Positions 43,501-54,494 of a stretch of DNA of 64,000 bases are shown here, piece after piece. The notes under the pieces were generated by a model that had not been told where the DNA came from, searched no databases, and saw nothing but the letters and a program-made list of their open reading frames with translations. The position numbers and the translations under genes were made by a program. This DNA comes from Cliona cf. orientalis. Lineage: Eukaryota; Porifera; Demospongiae; Clionaida; Clionaidae. The DNA lies in contig OZ005690.1 of the NCBI GenBank assembly GCA_963930775.1, positions 2,650,225-2,714,224 of the forward strand, in the 5' to 3' direction. How positions within the stretch are numbered: position 1 is the first letter of the stretch; every line of letters begins with the position of its first letter.

Positions 43501-46500
43501 GATTAAGAAGAGTATGTAATATAACTCCTGTACATTTATTTAGTATTGTTCTGTGATAGTGGCATCACAGTATATTATAATAGATACCCGATAAATGTAC
43601 AAGTACATGATTTTGTGAAAACTGTATGGCCACAAGCACAGTAGCATATGTCCAGGGTATTCCCTTGGTGGGGGAGTAATTCTGACCGTGATTGCACAGT
43701 ACACCTGTGACCACACAGCCATGTAATACTATAGGGATCACTGTGTGAATGAAACATGGAATCTGCATAGCTATGGTTAGGCTGACACACATACACTATT
43801 TCATAACATAGGCCTTTGCTTGTCCATGCACTTACGTACTTTTCTTAATCCACTGTTGGTAAGAACCACGCATGCATGTATACAAAATCAATAATCACAA
43901 TAATATGCGACATAATCACATTAATCTATAGATGGCCCACATAATGCATCCATGTATAACCCTAGCTGCTTCCCTCCCCCTGACCACTGCTACATACCAC
44001 TTTAACCTATCGGATGTACATTATGTATAGATGGTTATGTTTAGTGTAGTTTCGGTTCGTGTACTTGATAACTGTCATGTGGGCTAAAATTAATGGTATA
44101 TTCCTTAACGTTGATATTCATGATAATAGTATACGTACATAATCTTGGCAGTCGTCATATGCATCTAGATCAGCACAGCTCTCCTGTAATACAGATGACA
44201 GATCACTATCTCTGATGGTAGCTAGAAGCACCCACTGCAATTCAAAATATACAAAAGATATACTGTAACAGGCATACACGTACATGACATAATTATGGTG
44301 TGAACGTATAGCAGGATCACTATATTTCCCATTTTTGATATTCACCATTCAGAATGCCCAATTTAAATTCCAAATGAGAGGCGCTTCACCAAATTCAATG
44401 CTTACCAAAGTTACCCCCTGTACAATAATCACAACCTCATACCAGAACACAAGTTCACTGTTGCCTATAACATGAACCTGATATGGATCAGTACCCCTTG
44501 TACTATACCTTCCTTCCCAAAGCTAGGAATATTGATACTTACCGAATATAGAGATTTGTCATCAATGACAATACTTTCCACCTGATAATCACGCAGCAGT
44601 TCCTGACCGACTTCACTGTAGTAGAATAAGCTAAGGATCTCCACAATCTCCTCTGGGATCATCCATTCCACTATAATGCAGTTGGTTGTGATAGTGTGTA
44701 TTTGGAGAGCAAAATCACACAGCTTGACATCAATACATGTTTTCTTGCGCAATGTTTCTAAATCGGCTAGCGTACATGTCTCCGGATCGATCTTGTGCTT
44801 CATTACAAGTTTTTTAAATGACTGTGGTATGCGTTTTCCCTTTAAGTTGGCCAAATCTTCCCCCCTATACTTGATTAACTCGGTGACTGTTGTAATTCTC
44901 TGGAAGTTTTGTATATCTTCGCCGTAACGTTTCACTCGTTTCCTGAGCCCTTCACTGCATAAATTCATTATGAGCTGCTTAAGAAGATGATACTCTAGAA
45001 AATTCCAGTAATCCATATTCAACTCAGCAAAAAGCTCATCCAAATTCTTGAAGGGCTTTTTTCGTCTGGTGAACAGTATAATGGATCGTTTATTCTCCTT
45101 CTTACGAGGCATGAGAAACAGCTGTCTTTTGACTAGCTCTACAGAGGCTTCTCTACTTTCCAGCTCCTGCAGAGCTGCATCCTGTATATCCGTAAAGCAT
45201 CTTTCTAACTCTTCAATTCGTGATTCAGTATCTAAATTGTGGGAATTAACAATCAATGGTACAATCACCCAAGTAATGGGATATAATATGCTACAGTGTT
45301 ATTCAGTACGTACCCAGTGGTCCAGCTTCAAGTGACATTGGTGCAAAAGAAGGACTGCTCATAGATAATGATCTACTGTGAGTTGGTCCATCTGTTTCAA
45401 TATCTAAAAATGGTATCACTCAAAATTAATCTTATTGGACAGGTGGACAGTCACAATGATACGGTACTTTCGCTTAGACTAAAAATTCAGCCATTCTAAT
45501 TATTCGGCACCTTTTACTGAATGAAAATAGTCTCTAATTTTCGGCAAAGATCATCAACAAGTGGGAATAGAATGCACACGCAATGGAATGTTGAATATTA
45601 ACTACAAATTTGATGAAGTTTAAGCAATATTAGTAATATTTTCAAGGCCATTTTTAGAAGAAATACAGCATGCAAACTCACACCCCAAACACACCACTGA
45701 ATTAGACGATAGTATTATTATTATTATACACTACTCATACCCATTGGGGAAGCTAGAGGAAGGCTATAGTTGGAAGCTTGGGATCCTCTCCTTTTGTTCA
45801 CCTCATCCAGAGCACTCTGAAGCTTTTCCCAAGACCTCTCTGGCTCTCGGGAGAACCACTTCTCTACTAAACGCTGGCGATGCTCTCTAGGCTCATAATC
45901 GTTGGTTATTACATCTGTATCTGATGACTCCAATCCAAGACAGATGCCCAGCTCCTGCCAGTTACTGATCTCAGCAATCATATTCACCACAATGGGTATT
46001 GTCAGCTCTTGATCTAATGTAGCTAAAGGAGGATCGATTCATACATAGTGTAGAATGACATTGTTGACATTGACACATTATTACTGTACAGTGTAACCTC
46101 CCCCCAATCTTTTTTAATACACACGAGAGTGTAACATTGAAAACATGGGAGTGGCCTACGGATGAGGCTAGTACAGCGGGTAACGTTGGCAAGCATTAAG
46201 CTTAGAGAAAATTAATATAATTATATACCTCTCATTTGGCCCTGTGTGCATGGAATTTATTATGATTAGCTATCTGATTGTTTAGTGTCATAAATGATAA
46301 TTTAGCTACCAATAATAAGTGCCAATGTTTCTGGCTATACGTATGTTTTGAGTCTAGAGTCCACCCCACCCCACCCCCCAATCTTCCTCTTGGCTTATGT
46401 AGCCTCATATCAGATCTGCTAGCCATGATATCTCACCCTGGATATCCATAGTAATAGACGTGAGTGATGCTTCTGGAGAAGACACAGATGTGGAAGTTGA

Positions 46501-46833
46501 CAAAGACCGTAATAAGGCAGTACTTGACTCAGAATGTGAACTAGATGTAGAGCTGTACCGCTCAATGGCGAAGGCCACAGCGTATTCCTTTAGAGCTGGC
46601 TTTCTCAGTACAGTAGCCAGCAGTGACCATGACAGTCCTTGCATATCAGCCACTCTGTCAAGTATTTTTATCATGCGATCGCGATAAGGAAGAGTTTCTA
46701 TTTCATCAAGCTGAGATGTCCTCAGGCCTAGCTGGGAGCCTAGCACGCGAAGATTACAGCTCAAATTTGCCCTCGCGAATATTTCCAGGACTTTTTTAGA
46801 GGTACATGATTCGATAGTGTTGTCTTCTTCCAT
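40548..46833 (-). CDS. Death-ankyrin protein, paralog B (mosaic)
   Basis: Exon 1 46833-46437 starts at ATG 46833 (MEEDNTIESC) and holds a death-like domain (CNLRVLGSQLGLRTSQLDEI, SWSLLATVLRKPAL) and a Ser-rich tail. Exon 2 46013-45741 is a second death-like domain (WQELGICLGLE, RQRLVEKWF). A Ser-rich linker exon follows (45403-45314). The 230-residue helical domain is 45231-44543 (DTESRIEELE, YWNFLEYHLLKQLI, VEWMIPEE), then 44234-44139 and about a dozen ankyrin exons from 43470 down to about 40707, and a last exon 40631-40548 with TGA. The first ankyrin exon lacks three codons found in C (after ENGRT). The 3' half is nearly identical to A, introns included; the 43.2-45.2 kb part is closer to C. 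Confidence 0.8.
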
Positions 46834-47807
46834 AACTAATTGGCTCGGTCTCCCTTCTTGATCACCTATATACGTTCAGGAACTAGAGCTCTACAGAGAG
46901 CGTCAACGACCTTTACCTACATATTTGTGCTAGGTTGCGTGCGCATGAGCAGAAAGCACATGGTGGGTAGTGTCCATAGGCGTGGCCAACAAAATGCAGT
47001 ACTAGATTTGCGACGCTCGTGCATAGGCTCCAACTGTCCCTGAATCTCCGGGACAGTTCCGGATTTTTAGCAACTGTCCCGCGTCCCGGAAGGCTCTACT
47101 ACAATTGTATTATTGGTCCCGGAAGAGGTCCAGACACTGGCATAAACACTGTAGTAGTAGTGCAACTAGTCACTTACTTGTGGTAAAATGAACAAGCTGC
47201 TTGTGGTAGTGCCTTACAAACTTTGGTTTTTGCAGTAGCAACACTACAAGAGGTCTACTAGGCTTGCAAATTCATGCTCTAGAAAGTATATTCTGGCCAT
47301 TGTTGTCAACAAATTCAATCATATTGGGTGTGATATGGGTGGAGTTTTAATTAATGATGGGCGTATCTAGTGGGTGTGGTCTATGTCCCTGGAGCTGTTC
47401 AGGAAAAGTTGGAGCCTATGCTCGTGGACCTTGCCAAACGATTCGAAGCATAATGAAGCCAGTTTTTCGACGATATCGACGGATATGCTGTACTTACGAG
47501 TCGCTCAAATGCCTAGATCTCCAAATCCGGCGATTTTTGTGCTGACATGCTGACGACGGATACAACTGCTTAGCTACTTTACCCCTTGCGCATGCGCGCG
47601 GGGCAATTAACTATATTATGCAGCCTATTCCCAAACCCCTCCCATCGTGGGGCCTGCGGCGGGAAAGTCCCGGGATTGGGGGGCCGGAACAGAATGGGGA
47701 TCGGGATCACGCCTTCAATTGACGACCCTAGTAAGAAGTGGCAAAGAGCACAAGCTTCAAAACAGTAATGCCCAATACCACCATGCATTCACATGCATGA
47801 TACTCTC
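46834..47807. other. Intergenic upstream of gene B with a dispersed repeat
   Basis: A long repeat shared with 54915-55240 fills 46895-47600. It ends in a CCCCTTGCGCATGCGCGCGGGG palindrome-like border in both copies. No gene is seen. Confidence 0.5.
46895..47600. repeat. Dispersed repeat (second copy 54915-55240)
   Basis: Shared blocks are TTGACGACCTTTACC/GTCAACGACCTTTACC, CATGGTGGGTAGTGT, GGCGTGGCCAACAAAA and CCTTGCCAAACGATTCGAAG, then ACCCCTTGCGCATGCGCGCG. The copy here holds about 370 bp of extra sequence in the middle (with CTCCGGGACAGTTCCGG). A shorter end piece is at about 53920-54030. Confidence 0.7.
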
Positions 47808-48190
47808 AGGTCTGTGGAAGAATCGTTGAATACCAGTTTGTACAGCCAGGACCATTCATTATAAATAGTAGAGGGCACACTTTGATGAACAATATTATGT
47901 TGATGGCAGAGTGACTAGCTATACAATATTATTAGCTAGCTATGGAAGTCCACAACAGCATATTTGGACATTTGCAAATGCATTAGATGAGTATGCAAAT
48001 CACTATCTTGGAGTCAGTATTATACCTACGAGTCAATAATCCACAACCATGGTGGATTATTGACTAGTTTGTTTGTTTGAAACAAACTACCTCTGAGTCA
48101 CACAGTCAACTAATGCACATCAGACTGTGCTCAGGTGGTGCAGCATTCGCTGAAAATACTCCAACAGAATTTGATTGGATTTTTTAATGC
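47808..48190 (+). pseudogene. Relic of the secreted Cys-rich family at the second block
   Basis: CTCAGGTCTGTGGAAGAATC, TATGGAAGTCCACAACAGC, ATTTGGACATTTGCAAATGC and GATGAGTATGC are direct matches to the coding blocks VCGRI, GSPxQ, IWTFANALDEY. Further on, CAGACTGTGCTCAGGTGG and GAAAATACTCCAACAGAATT match VRLCS and ENTPIEL. The part between is deleted or replaced. This is the only trace of that family outside the first 16 kb. Confidence 0.8.
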
Positions 48191-48289
48191 ACTGAAACTG
48201 CACAACCAATGTATTATTTTCTAAACATGAATTTGGTTGGATGTATACATGTAGCCATAGCAATTGTCAATAAGAAGAGTGTCATCATC

Positions 48290-48778
48290 CGATGCCAAAC
48301 TCGACATTCAGCATTCATATTGATCTGGAACTCTTCCTTGAGAGCTTTTTTCCAGGCCACTCACAGTATCCACCCGACTCAGTGAAGCTTCTTGGCTTAA
48401 CATCATTGAAGTTTGGGTGTACACAGAGCTTGAACTCTAGCAGATATGTATAGATGTATATTCCATGCTCAACGACCTTGTGAGCGAAAGGTCGAGAGTT
48501 CTGGGAGAGGCCATACCATGAGGTGAGTTTGGACCACGCCGCCTCAGGAAGAATATAGTAGTCCAGCTCCTCCATTAGATGGTCCCTCATTGCATCATCG
48601 ATCTGTTAATAATATTGATGAAAATTACGACCTATTAAATAAAGGAGTTTACTCTTACTTTTAAAGAGAGAAGCATTACTGATGGATCCTGGGTTGGCAG
48701 CATCCTGTCCAGCATAGCTCTGATCCCATTGGTCGTAACCAACATACTTCTTCCACTGCTTCATCCACTTCATATCAA
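48290..48778 (-). pseudogene. Fragment of a USP4/15-like deubiquitinase (DUSP domain)
   Basis: Two minus-strand exons. 48778 to about 48659 codes DMKWMKQWKKYVGYDQWDQS and PGSISNASLFK. After a GTAAGA...AACAG intron, 48602 onwards codes DDAMRDHLMEELDYYILPE, WSKLTSWYGL and KVVEHGIYIYTYLLEFKLC. This is the DUSP domain of USP4/11/15-type ubiquitin proteases. Past 48400 the frame slips at least twice (a TVSGLEK-like and an LKEEFQINMNAE-like part of the following ubiquitin-like domain are in different frames). No catalytic Cys or His box is nearby. It looks like a captured, decaying piece. Confidence 0.75.
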
Positions 48779-49969
48779 CTAGAATGCATCAGTGAAAATA
48801 TAAAGGATATAGTTGTGCAGTATTATCCCAGCACACCAATTGGAGCACGGACTATAGCTATAATATTATTCATCACTCTCACTGAGTGTATTATAAAACA
48901 ATACCAAGTTTAAATAGATCACCAGTATACATATATGCATGTGTGTATCATCAACTTGCTCCTCGCCATGTATCGCCCTGGTTGAGTCGTTACTGTGGAT
49001 CTCTGTTCTCTGCATGTGACATAACATAGTCTGGCGCTTGTTTCTATTGCCCTTTGTTCTCCCCTCCCCTAGCTCTAGCTTCCCTTCCTCCCTCACCATC
49101 ACCACCTTCTTCATATGTAGATCCACATCATTCTAGGCAATAAATACTATAGCCTAGTAACAAGCAGGAGGGCTCGCTTTGCTCGCCCTGCTGTACGTTG
49201 TAAATTTGTTAGTATTCAGGATCCAACAAAAGTAGGGGATAGCAATAGTAAGTACAATTGCATGTACATGTAGAGTGGACTTGCCTGTGATGAGGCACAG
49301 TTGTACACTATGCTACTACTTTTTCTAATAATGCATGGCCAGAGGCCAGAGTGCTAGTTTAATTGCAGATGCAAAGTGGCCAAAGTGGCTCTTTACCTGC
49401 ATTCAGGAACATTCTATTGAGCATGTGCATTTATGGCATCCTATTTGAGCACATGGCTAAATCAATCAAGCTAGCCTGTCCAAATTAAATGTGACAATCA
49501 AGACTTGAGAATGCAAGAAGTCAAAGTCAGAATCTACTACCTCTGTGATGTCCACTCGGATCATATCTTCTCATGACTTCCAGATGATCAGCTTCTTCAC
49601 GCTAACGACTTTTTGGACAGTTGTATGGGATTGATTTAGCCATGTGCTCAAACAGGATGAACGCGCATGTTCAGTAGAATGTTCCAGAACATAGGTAAAG
49701 GGCGGTTTCAGCCACTTTGCTGATCTGCAGTTGCAATTACACAAGCACTCTGGCCTGGGGCTGTGTACCCTTAGAAAGAGTAGTATGCGTGTAACTGTGG
49801 GCCTCATCACAGGCAAGTCCACACTACATGCACATACAGTTAGTTGCACTTGCTATCCCCTACTTTTGTGCGTTAAATGCCAATTTGAAAGTACAACAAT
49901 CATGTGCAGCAGGGGGCTTGCTTTGCTCGCCCCCCTGCTTGTAATGTATACTTAGATATGCATTATTAT

Positions 49970-51010
49970 TATTGTGAAATCAAGAAATTGGAATAACTAA
50001 ATTAACTATACAGTAGGTGTGATATAGCATGTTTTTAACATACACCTGATCTACAGTACCACAGGCACATACTAAAGTGACATATCATGGGATAGAGGAT
50101 GGCTATATACGTGATCTGCGGCCTTAGAATGATGTCACACTTATCAGCTACTATGATGCTAACAAGTTTTATGCTCTTTTCTACATAATTTCAGCCAACC
50201 AGATCCATCACAGGAAGCCTTATACACCCACTACATACACACAGCCTGAGAGCTAATTATTGACAAGAGATATTTGCCGCCAGCAGTGGAGCAACCCCAA
50301 GGCCATGAATATGCTTTAAAATTACTCCATGGTTGGGACTTACAAGAGTAGAACATTCTAAATTGCAATACTGAGTGTACTGTGCTTTGCTTGAGAATGG
50401 TTACCATGTTTTTATAGTATCAGATTGGCTTCCTGATTCTGCTTATCTTATGCACAACTTCGAGAAACTTGCACTCTACAACACGTGTTATAATTCTAAG
50501 TCACACAAAAAGAACGGTGAGGTAATAAGGGAGTGGCCATAAAAAAGTACAGCTGTACTACCATGCTTGCCCTGTTTGTAGCATCTGAATGTTTAGCTAC
50601 ATGTAATAGCTAGTATTTCAGTCCATGTATTTATCAAGTGATTGAAGTCAACTTTACCAGGAGGTAAGTCTTGTTATTAACTTTCTGCATTAAGAATATC
50701 CATATCATGCATGCTATAGCTAAAAAGAAATTGAAGTGGCAATTTGACTACTCTCTACACTTCATAATGGCATATTATTATTATGAATCTACATTCTAAT
50801 TTTGCTTTAGGTACAGCCAGAAATGAGAAGTCCTATTTCAAGTGTCTATGCAATGGAGACACACAGACGCAATCTTTTCTGGATACAAAAATTACTTATT
50901 TCAGCAAAAATATTCACGACTGGCCGTAAATCTTATTATCCGCTCAAGCATGCAGAACAGTACATGGGGAGTGACCACCCACTAGAGTGTAGTTGTACTA
51001 GACCTATATG
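49970..51010. repeat. Segmental duplication block, copy 3
   Basis: Runs such as CTATATACGTGATCTGCGGC, CAACCAGATCCATCACAGG, CAACCCCAAGGCCATGAA and, later, AATCTTATTATCCGCTCAAG and GAGTGTAGTTGTACTAGACC are shared with 16080-17050. As at 17 kb, a glycine-zipper gene follows 1.1-1.3 kb downstream. Confidence 0.8.
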
Positions 51011-51689
51011 ACCACCAATTAGATGGTTCACATGACACTGTTTGTGGCCACAAGCATGCTAATGAGGCAGGTTGCACAGAGGAGTAGTGCCACATCAAAG
51101 ATTGGTTAGGGTGTGTGGACCATAAACATTAGAAAATTATCACCAAGTTATACGTAGTAACCTGTTTTTTTTGTCACTGTGTGTACTGAAATCCAAGCTT
51201 GGATTTTTTTCCTTTATGCTTTCCTCATCCATTTATTGCTAGCTACATAATATCTTAGCATGGGGATAAACTTTTTCAGGTTAATGAACTGTTGTGTAAA
51301 CTAACACAATATTCAGTGAGATCTTTGCGTGTAAATCTTACATAATATTCAGTGAGATCTATGCACTAAGCTTTAAGGGAAAGGGGGGATGGGTGTTTAA
51401 TATTATGCCAGTTTACTCCACTACAGACTTGAGCCATCTCAGACGAACAGGCTAATAGAAAACAGGCTCTCTCAAATACTATATCAAGGTCACTGTTTAG
51501 TGGAGTTACAAGTCTTAATTTCAGAATCTATTATTTGTAATCAACATGCATGGAAAGAATATAAATTAATTTAACACACAGGTATAAGAATTAACAGCTA
51601 TTGTGAAGACTGGCTAGTTGATGCTAGACATGTACACGACTAATCTAGTGATACTAGATAGAGAGAATTAAATGCCAGTGACTAATTAA

Positions 51690-51760
51690 AATTTACTAAT
51701 CCTGATTTTGATTGGCTGCAAGGATGTACCCAATAGTAGCACTGTTGATACAAGAACACT
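51690..51760 (-). repeat. Array-unit upstream module, inverted relative to gene 5
   Basis: Read on the minus strand, this gives CTACTATTGGGTACATCCTT, CCAATCAAAATCAGGATTAG, matching the plus-strand 17900-17945 piece upstream of gene 1. The promoter that follows (51885 on) is in the normal orientation, so a small inversion separates the two. Confidence 0.6.
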
Positions 51761-51884
51761 GTGTTTGCCAGTACATACTGATCACTATCGTGCTGGAGCA
51801 TGAGGCAGGCACGCTTCAGTGCGCAAAAAAATTTGAGTCAGAGTGTTAGTGAGATAGAGTCTAGTCACGAGTTCTGTACGGTAT

Positions 51885-51978
51885 ACGTCACTGATTAATC
51901 TCGAAAGATGATTGGATGTGACGTCAACCGACGACATGCCTGTGCCGAACCTTCGAGATGCCGTAAACACATAATAAC
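51885..51978 (+). promoter_or_regulatory. Stress-type promoter of glycine-zipper gene 5
   Basis: ACGTCA (51885-51890) and TGACGTCA (51919-51926) are spaced 34 bp apart exactly as in gene 1, in the shared context GATTGGATGTGACGTCAA. GAACCTTCGAGATGC (51947-51961) keeps GAA and TTC of the heat-shock element in phase, but the third unit is GAT. A weak ATAATAA lies at about 51971. Confidence 0.65.
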
Positions 51979-52112
51979 ACCCACTTCTCTCGGATAGTTA
52001 GAATTTGGCCTCGATCTAAGCGCCGAGAAGAGATCGTATAGTGTTGCAAAGCACAAGTGACGCCATCTACTACTAAGTTTCATCAATACATCGGGTTTTG
52101 ACAACAAGCACA

Positions 52113-52442
52113 ATGGGTGGCGTAAGTTAGTAAGAAACAAAAGTACACACAATTAACAGTACGCTGTACAAGATAGTCTCATAGTATTATGCTAGCTATA
52201 GCTGCATACATGTACATGGAATTGTTAGCAAATAAATTCATGGCATGTTTATGCATATTCCTTGGTATTTTTTCTATATGCAGTCAAACGGTGGTGAAAA
52301 AATAAATGGTTATAAATTTAGAACCCGAGTTACCCTCGGAGCTCTGGCAGGTATAATCACTGGACTATGCCTGGCTGGTCCTTATGGAGCCATCGTTGGC
52401 GGGGCTATAGGGGCAGGCGTGGAGGCCTGGAACAAGACTTAG
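52113..52442 (+). CDS. Glycine-zipper microprotein 5, distant copy (two exons, 55 residues)
   Basis: Exon 1 52113-52121 codes Met-Gly-Gly; the intron is 52122-52283 (GTAAGT...ATGCAG); exon 2 is 52284-52442, ending TAG. The lead SNGGEKINGYKFRTR is more basic than in other copies. The core VTLGALAGIITGLCLAGPYG and AIVGGAIGAGVEAWNKT is intact. Lying 30 kb from the main array and behind the 50-kb copy of the segmental block, it probably arose by duplication of the gene 1 region, whose promoter it resembles most. MGGSNGG fits the N-myristoylation rule. Confidence 0.85.
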
Positions 52443-54494
52443 TAGCTACAGTCAAACATTAACAAGAACACATCAGTGTGTACTCTTTTCATAAATTATA
52501 GTACTGCATAGAATGTAGCAATGTAGTAGTACTTGTACCATAGCATAGAATACCAGACTGTGTAGCAGTGCATAAACTACATTATTATTAGATTTTAGGA
52601 TTTGGATGTCTGGATTAAATGTTGTAAAATTAATTGAGCAACATGCATAAAATTTTGAGTGATAACCATAAAAATAGATAATTATTTTACAAGATGTCAT
52701 TGATATGCATTATGCAAATAGCTGCGGTGGATTATGCAGGGGATTTCCCAGGGGCTCACCCGGCACCAGCCAGTAGACAACAGGAAACTACTGACGCCAA
52801 TTCAATTGTATACATTATAATATTATAAGAAACATTCCTTATATGGATCGTAACGAGGGGCAGAGAGGAATACAAACAGAGAATCGGATTGGTCATCGTT
52901 TTAGCTAATCAGAATTGAATTGGAATCTCTCTATACTTATTACCCTTTAGCTATGAATGATTACTCCCTAATTAAGCAAAAAATTTGACGAGTAATCTTT
53001 CTTAGATGATGCATAAGTTATCACCTATTAGCTCAAATGGGCTTACTACTTTCTGCATTATGCAATATACCGCTAGATTTCATTATGATATTGGTACAGT
53101 ACTATATAGCCCTGGTCATCCTATAATACAGAAACATTATCCACTCCTAGCCACGTACATTGTGCAAGTATAATGCTAGATGTCGTACCTACACTCCTGG
53201 TTATCCTTTACCTAAATTAATTTACCCGTGACCACCCTTTACCAGTTAACAATTAAATTTTGTCAACCTTATACTTACATGCCACTTATGATGATTGAAG
53301 TAGCTGAAGGCTATTATATAGTTTGTCCAAAGAGACAAGAGCGGTATCCATTCATCATCACGCTGTGCCAAATCATCTTCAAATGAAGATAAACATTAGT
53401 AAGAGTAAATTTAAGAAAGAATATGCCTAGATAATTCAAATCCTGGTATCTATTTGGATGACTTCCATCAATACATAAGTAGGGGCTTGCTGTAATTGGG
53501 TAGAATGCCCATGAATAATAAACATAATATATTATCTTGTTTGAATTACATTTCTCAAGGGGTATAAACAACCTCATGACTCCTCCAGTGCCCTTTTATC
53601 TTTGAAATCAGGTATACCATAATGAAATACAGAGGACAGGCTTGATCTTTGGCTAATAGGTCACTAATTAAATCGCTAGTATAAGCTTTTGTGAAGGTAT
53701 TTAAAGGATATTGGTTGTGAATTTGGAACTCTGTGCTATTGATCTAGTGGGGGTGGGGAAGCCCCTCTTAGTTAGTACTATAGAGCAATTTTTAGGTCTT
53801 TACATGTAATGTTAATCAAAGTGGCTAATTGACATTTCAAAGACTTAAAAATTACTCTCAAGCCTGTCCTGCCGTTTTTCACCCGATTGGTTGTGCCTAG
53901 CTACAGCACACACGGATGCCTAGAACGCGAGATCTGGTGATTTTGTGCCGACAATGATAACAACGATGACAGACGTAGCTACAAACCAATTGCTTTACCC
54001 CTTTAATATGCATGCACGCAGGGTAATAATAAAACAAGATACATAATACATATACACACAGTATACACTTTCCCCCTTCTCCCAGATCCCACCTCCTTTG
54101 TGAAGAAAGGGAAAGCCACAGCCCACATAGGAATGTGTCTACACAGGGTGGGCTGGATCAAGGACCTTCACATATCAGAGCATTATTAAACTCTACTCAC
54201 TGACCTTTTTCAGTATTAAAGCACAGAGATAGGGGTCAAAGTAGAGCTGTAGGTGAACCACATGTCATGCATGTGATGTGATGTAATGTGGTAAGGGGTC
54301 ACCACAGCCAGTATGACCTTAGTACACCTTCAACATGGATCTCAGGAAGGATTTACTGAGAGGTGAATCAGATCTGATCAATATCGCAACACATGATTAC
54401 AAGTAGACAACACATACAGAAACCGGATATAATTATAGTGGCTATTAAACTGTTGATCTTAGAAGTTATTGCATTTGGGATATGTTACATTGGT
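52443..54494. other. Intergenic between gene 5 and death-ankyrin gene C
   Basis: AT-rich, no recognised gene. 53920-54030 carries the end piece of the 46.9-kb repeat. Around 54250-54330 there is a faint match (GTGGTAAGGGGTCACCACA) to the 3' flank block of genes A and B. Confidence 0.5.

Larger units (their letters stand above)
48779..51880. other. Intergenic: second-block flank
   Basis: It contains the segmental block 49970-51010 shared with 16-17 kb, and two short GC-rich borders (GGGCTCGCTTTGCTCGCCC-like) near 49165 and 49915 that bound a possible element. No gene is recognised. The minus-strand 86-codon ORF at 48.9-49.1 kb is Lys/Glu-rich but shows no known domain. Confidence 0.45.

Noticed and set aside
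48866-49126. 86-codon charged minus-strand ORF
   Set aside because: Simple Lys/Glu-rich composition, no splice links to the DUSP fragment that I could confirm, no paralog.
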